Assembly: GCA_020063565.1 (NCBI GenBank)
Contig: JAICDB010000003.1
Location: 1 to 64,000, forward strand
Length of the DNA stretch: 64,000 nucleotides
Direction: 5' to 3'
Source: Clostridiales bacterium
GTDB lineage: Bacteria > Bacillota > DSM-16504 > Desulfitibacterales > JAICDB01
In this document: piece by piece, positions 62,264 through 64,000 of the stretch
Layout of the letters: each line of letters starts with the position of its first letter
Numbering within the stretch: the first letter of the stretch is position 1
The notes under the pieces: model-generated
Databases searched by the model: none
Told to the model about the DNA's origin: nothing
Seen by the model: only the letters and a program-made list of their open reading frames with translations
Translations under genes and position numbers: made by a program

Positions 62264-62764
62264 GTGCTAAAAGATAAAAGACTCTTCCTGGCTATTACTC
62301 TTCTTATACTGGCAGTGATGGTTTTTGCATTTGCATGTACCCCAAATACAGAACAAGAAGAAGATAAAGGTGATGCAAATAAAAATGAACCAGCAGAAAA
62401 ACAAAAAGGCGTAGTAACCGAGGAAAAACTGGCACAAATGACCCAGGACCAGGCGCCAAATGGTTGTGAAGATTGTCACCGTAAAATAAGTGAAGAGAAA
62501 GATTACACTTTAGCAGCTGAAGCAAATGAAATTGAAGGGCACCCCACCGTTAAGGAGGATGCTACAGTTCAGGATTGTTATAAATGCCACAGTAAAGATA
62601 GCGACAAACCTTTTGGTAAAATATTACATGCGGGGCACCTTGTGGAGGGTGAACATTATAAAGAAAAATATGATAGCAATTGTATCAACTGTCATAAAGT
62701 TAATGACAACGGTTCCATTATAGTAAAGGATTTGGAAAATGAGGAAACCAAAGAGTCTTTATAG
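62264..62764 (+). CDS. Triheme c-type cytochrome lipoprotein
   Basis: 166 residues. Lipobox FAFAC (Cys25), a long acidic and Lys-rich linker, then three CxxCH haem-binding motifs at residues 68-72, 105-109 and 140-144. Further His (93, 122, 125, 131) could be distal haem ligands. Such lipoproteins sit on the outer face of the membrane and pass electrons to or from extracellular acceptors. No biogenesis or partner cytochrome genes are in the window. GTG start behind AAAGGAGG. Confidence 0.88.
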   Translation: MLKDKRLFLAITLLILAVMVFAFACTPNTEQEEDKGDANKNEPAEKQKGVVTEEKLAQMTQDQAPNGCEDCHRKISEEKDYTLAAEANEIEGHPTVKEDATVQDCYKCHSKDSDKPFGKILHAGHLVEGEHYKEKYDSNCINCHKVNDNGSIIVKDLENEETKESL

Positions 62765-62790
62765 GCACCTTAAAAAGGTGCCTGGTTTTT
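62763..62790 (+). terminator. Terminator after the cytochrome gene
   Basis: AGGCACCTT with AAGGTGCCT around AAA, followed by GGTTTTT. Confidence 0.85.
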
Positions 62791-62837
62791 ATGCTATCAG
62801 AAAGTATAACTTTTACTTCCTGATAGCATAAGTGCAA
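62789..62837. repeat. Dispersed palindromic repeat, copy 2
   Basis: TTATGCTATCAG and CTGATAGCATAAGTGCAA form a hairpin around the AAAGTATAACTTTTACTTC segment. On the opposite strand it matches copy 1 (52266-52310) over almost the whole length. Confidence 0.75.
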
Positions 62838-62940
62838 TTTTAGTGGACTTATTAGGTAAAATTTTATTTTTTTTAGAAGGAAAATAGTAACCTTAGTTGA
62901 ATTAGCATAAATGTACCAAGAATTATTGAGGAGGAGAACC

Positions 62941-63432
62941 GTGCGAATAGCAATTTATCCCGGTACCTTTGACCCAATTACATATGGCCACTTAGATATT
63001 ATTGAAAGAAGTGCTGCACTATTTGATAAAGTTATAGTTGGAGTCGCAGACGATAATTATAAAAATAATTTGTTTAGTTTAGAGGAAAGGCTTGAACTGG
63101 TCAAATTTCAGGTAAAGAAATTTTCTAATGTGGAAACCAAGGATTTTAAAGGTCTTTTAATGAATTTTGTAAAAAAAGAAGGAGCATGTGCTGTAATAAG
63201 AGGCTTAAGGGCAGTTTCAGATTTTGACTACGAATTTCAGATGTCATTGATGAATAAGAAACTTGCTGCGGATATTGAAACGGTTTTTTTAATGACTTCC
63301 AGTGAATATCTTTTTATTAGTTCCAGCATAATAAAACAAGTTTCATCCCTGGGGGGATGTATTGAGGGATTGGTTCCCAAAGAAGTGGCTTTAGCGCTTA
63401 AAGAAAAATATAATAAAATTAAAGGTATTTAG
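62941..63432 (+). CDS. coaD: Phosphopantetheine adenylyltransferase
   Basis: 163 residues from GTG 62941 behind GAGGAGGAG. HxGH-type site [14 protein letters not shown] (T/H-x-x-H), then [15 protein letters not shown] and the [14 protein letters not shown] end. Penultimate step of coenzyme A synthesis. An in-frame extension to 62911 has no ribosome site. Confidence 0.96.
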   Translation: MRIAIYPGTFDPITYGHLDIIERSAALFDKVIVGVADDNYKNNLFSLEERLELVKFQVKKFSNVETKDFKGLLMNFVKKEGACAVIRGLRAVSDFDYEFQMSLMNKKLAADIETVFLMTSSEYLFISSSIIKQVSSLGGCIEGLVPKEVALALKEKYNKIKGI

Positions 63433-63461
63433 AATTGCCAGTGCATGAGAGAGGTGAAAGT

Positions 63462-63704
63462 ATGGCAAATATCGAAGTTAATAGCGAATATGTGATGATT
63501 AAAGCATTGGAAAATGGTGTGACAATAATAGGATTAACAAGGGGAGAAAATACTAAATTTCATCATTCGGAAAAGTTGGACAAGGGGGAAATAATGCTTG
63601 CACAATTTACAGAACATACTTCCGCTATTAAAATCCGGGGTAAGGCTGAAGTTTATTCCAAGCATGGAAAGGTTATTTCAGGCATAGTTCAGTCTGAAAT
63701 TTAA
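63462..63704 (+). CDS. mtrB: trp RNA-binding attenuation protein (TRAP)
   Basis: 80 residues from ATG 63462 behind GAGAGGTGA. Nearly identical in the core to Bacillus TRAP: IGLTRG-x2[13 protein letters not shown] and [14 protein letters not shown]. The RNA-binding Lys38, Lys57 and Arg59 are conserved (equivalent to K37, K56 and R58 of Bacillus subtilis). The 11-subunit ring binds NAG repeats in RNA when tryptophan is bound. In Bacillus the gene follows folE (mtrA); here it lies between coaD and the DUF2007-like gene, with no trp operon in the window. Confidence 0.95.
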   Translation: MANIEVNSEYVMIKALENGVTIIGLTRGENTKFHHSEKLDKGEIMLAQFTEHTSAIKIRGKAEVYSKHGKVISGIVQSEI

Positions 63705-63724
63705 ATTTTAAGGGGGGTCCGGGT

Positions 63725-63919
63725 GTGTGGACAGTGGTGTATATAGCGCCTACAAAAAAATTGGCAGAAAAAATGGAAAGGACACTTGCTGATGAAGGTG
63801 TGCTTGTGAATTTGAGGCCCACAAATCCTGATTCTGAGAGAAGTTCCGTAGAGATTTTAGTCCTTGAATCTGAGGCAGAGGAAGCGCATGAGATAATTAA
63901 TCAGGTACTAGCTACTTAA
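63725..63919 (+). CDS. Small DUF2007-like protein
   Basis: 64 residues, opening WTVVYIAPTKKLAEKMERTLADEGVLVNLRP, with a beta-alpha-beta pattern of DUF2007-type signal or scaffold proteins. GTG start behind GGGGGG. It lies directly before pyk, as in some other Clostridia. Function unknown. Confidence 0.6.
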   Translation: MWTVVYIAPTKKLAEKMERTLADEGVLVNLRPTNPDSERSSVEILVLESEAEEAHEIINQVLAT

Positions 63920-63943
63920 ATTTATAAATAGGAGGAATCTAAA

Positions 63944-64000
63944 ATGCGTCGCACTAAGATTGTATGTACAATTGGTCCTGCCAGTGAGCAAGTAGAAACA
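63944..64000 (+). CDS. pyk: Pyruvate kinase, N-terminus (cut by window end)
   Basis: 19 residues visible: RRTKIVCTIGPASEQVE, the universal pyruvate kinase N-terminus. ATG behind TAGGAGGAATC. The rest lies outside the window. Confidence 0.93.
   Translation, partial: MRRTKIVCTIGPASEQVET

Noticed and set aside
1-64000. CRISPR arrays, rRNA operons, replication origins, prophage genes
   Set aside because: No direct-repeat array, rRNA-like segment, DnaA-box cluster or phage structural gene was seen on either strand.

Overview
This 64 kb window looks like the chromosome of a strictly anaerobic, endospore-forming, low-GC Firmicute of the Clostridia, of a Peptococcaceae-like kind. No species can be named from sequence alone. 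The evidence is the spore genes (an alpha/beta-type SASP, YtrH with a YtrI-like partner, a DUF3231 protein and a GH18 spore-germination-type hydrolase), the frequent GTG and TTG starts behind strong Shine-Dalgarno sequences, oxygen-sensitive enzymes (a glycyl radical enzyme and a tungsten-type aldehyde oxidoreductase), menA, a triheme cytochrome lipoprotein and a remnant of a reductive dehalogenase.

Layout. 1-4146 is accessory DNA: the 5' part of an IS110-family transposase gene with its long noncoding end, an AT-rich beta-propeller lipoprotein gene, and a complete but inactivated ISL3-type element. 4153-8193 holds a rhomboid protease gene and gatCAB. 8688-22677 is a ten-gene catabolic island: glycyl-radical activase, a DUF3870-like protein, a TctBAC tripartite tricarboxylate transporter, a glycyl radical enzyme with a Cys-x-Glu active site, a LarA-type nickel-pincer racemase, a tungsten aldehyde:ferredoxin oxidoreductase, and a GlcD/GlcF-like 2-hydroxyacid dehydrogenase pair. 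These fit import, isomerisation, radical dehydration or decarboxylation, and oxidation of an unidentified hydroxy-carboxylate. Two intrinsic-terminator leaders and a nested structured element punctuate the island.

22894-32827 is an alpha-glucan island: a starch-binding module protein, a GT4 glucan synthase, a nucleotidyltransferase fused to a degenerate phosphomannomutase, two GH57 enzymes and a DUF4912 protein, with azlCD in the middle. 32947-39466 is mixed housekeeping and hypothetical genes, several tiny genes, and fused remnants of hyuA and rdhA. 39623-43200 is a TetR-controlled HlyD/ABC-2 efflux operon. 43282-47909 carries GH18, nth, a DUF503 gene, trmL, dat and a phosphodiesterase gene.

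47,900-50,550 is visibly more GC-rich and carries a PHP phosphatase, a fused IPCT/DIPPS for the thermophile solute di-myo-inositol phosphate, and a truncated inositol-phosphate synthase. It looks horizontally acquired and partly decayed. 50,833-54,311 has tRNA-Pro(CGG), sporulation genes and an RluA-type pseudouridine synthase. 54,353-58,523 is a NitT/TauT-type ABC transporter whose binding-protein gene is separated from the permease gene by menA on the other strand. Matching TetR-type palindromes lie upstream of the regulator and of the binding-protein gene. The window ends with dnaE, the triheme lipoprotein, coaD, mtrB (TRAP), a small DUF2007-like gene and the start of pyk.

The least explained parts are the glycyl-radical/LarA/AOR island with its RNA-like elements, the IS110 noncoding end (candidate bridge RNA), the DIP island, the degenerate PMM fusion, the shared TetR operators around menA, and two families of short dispersed palindromic repeats.
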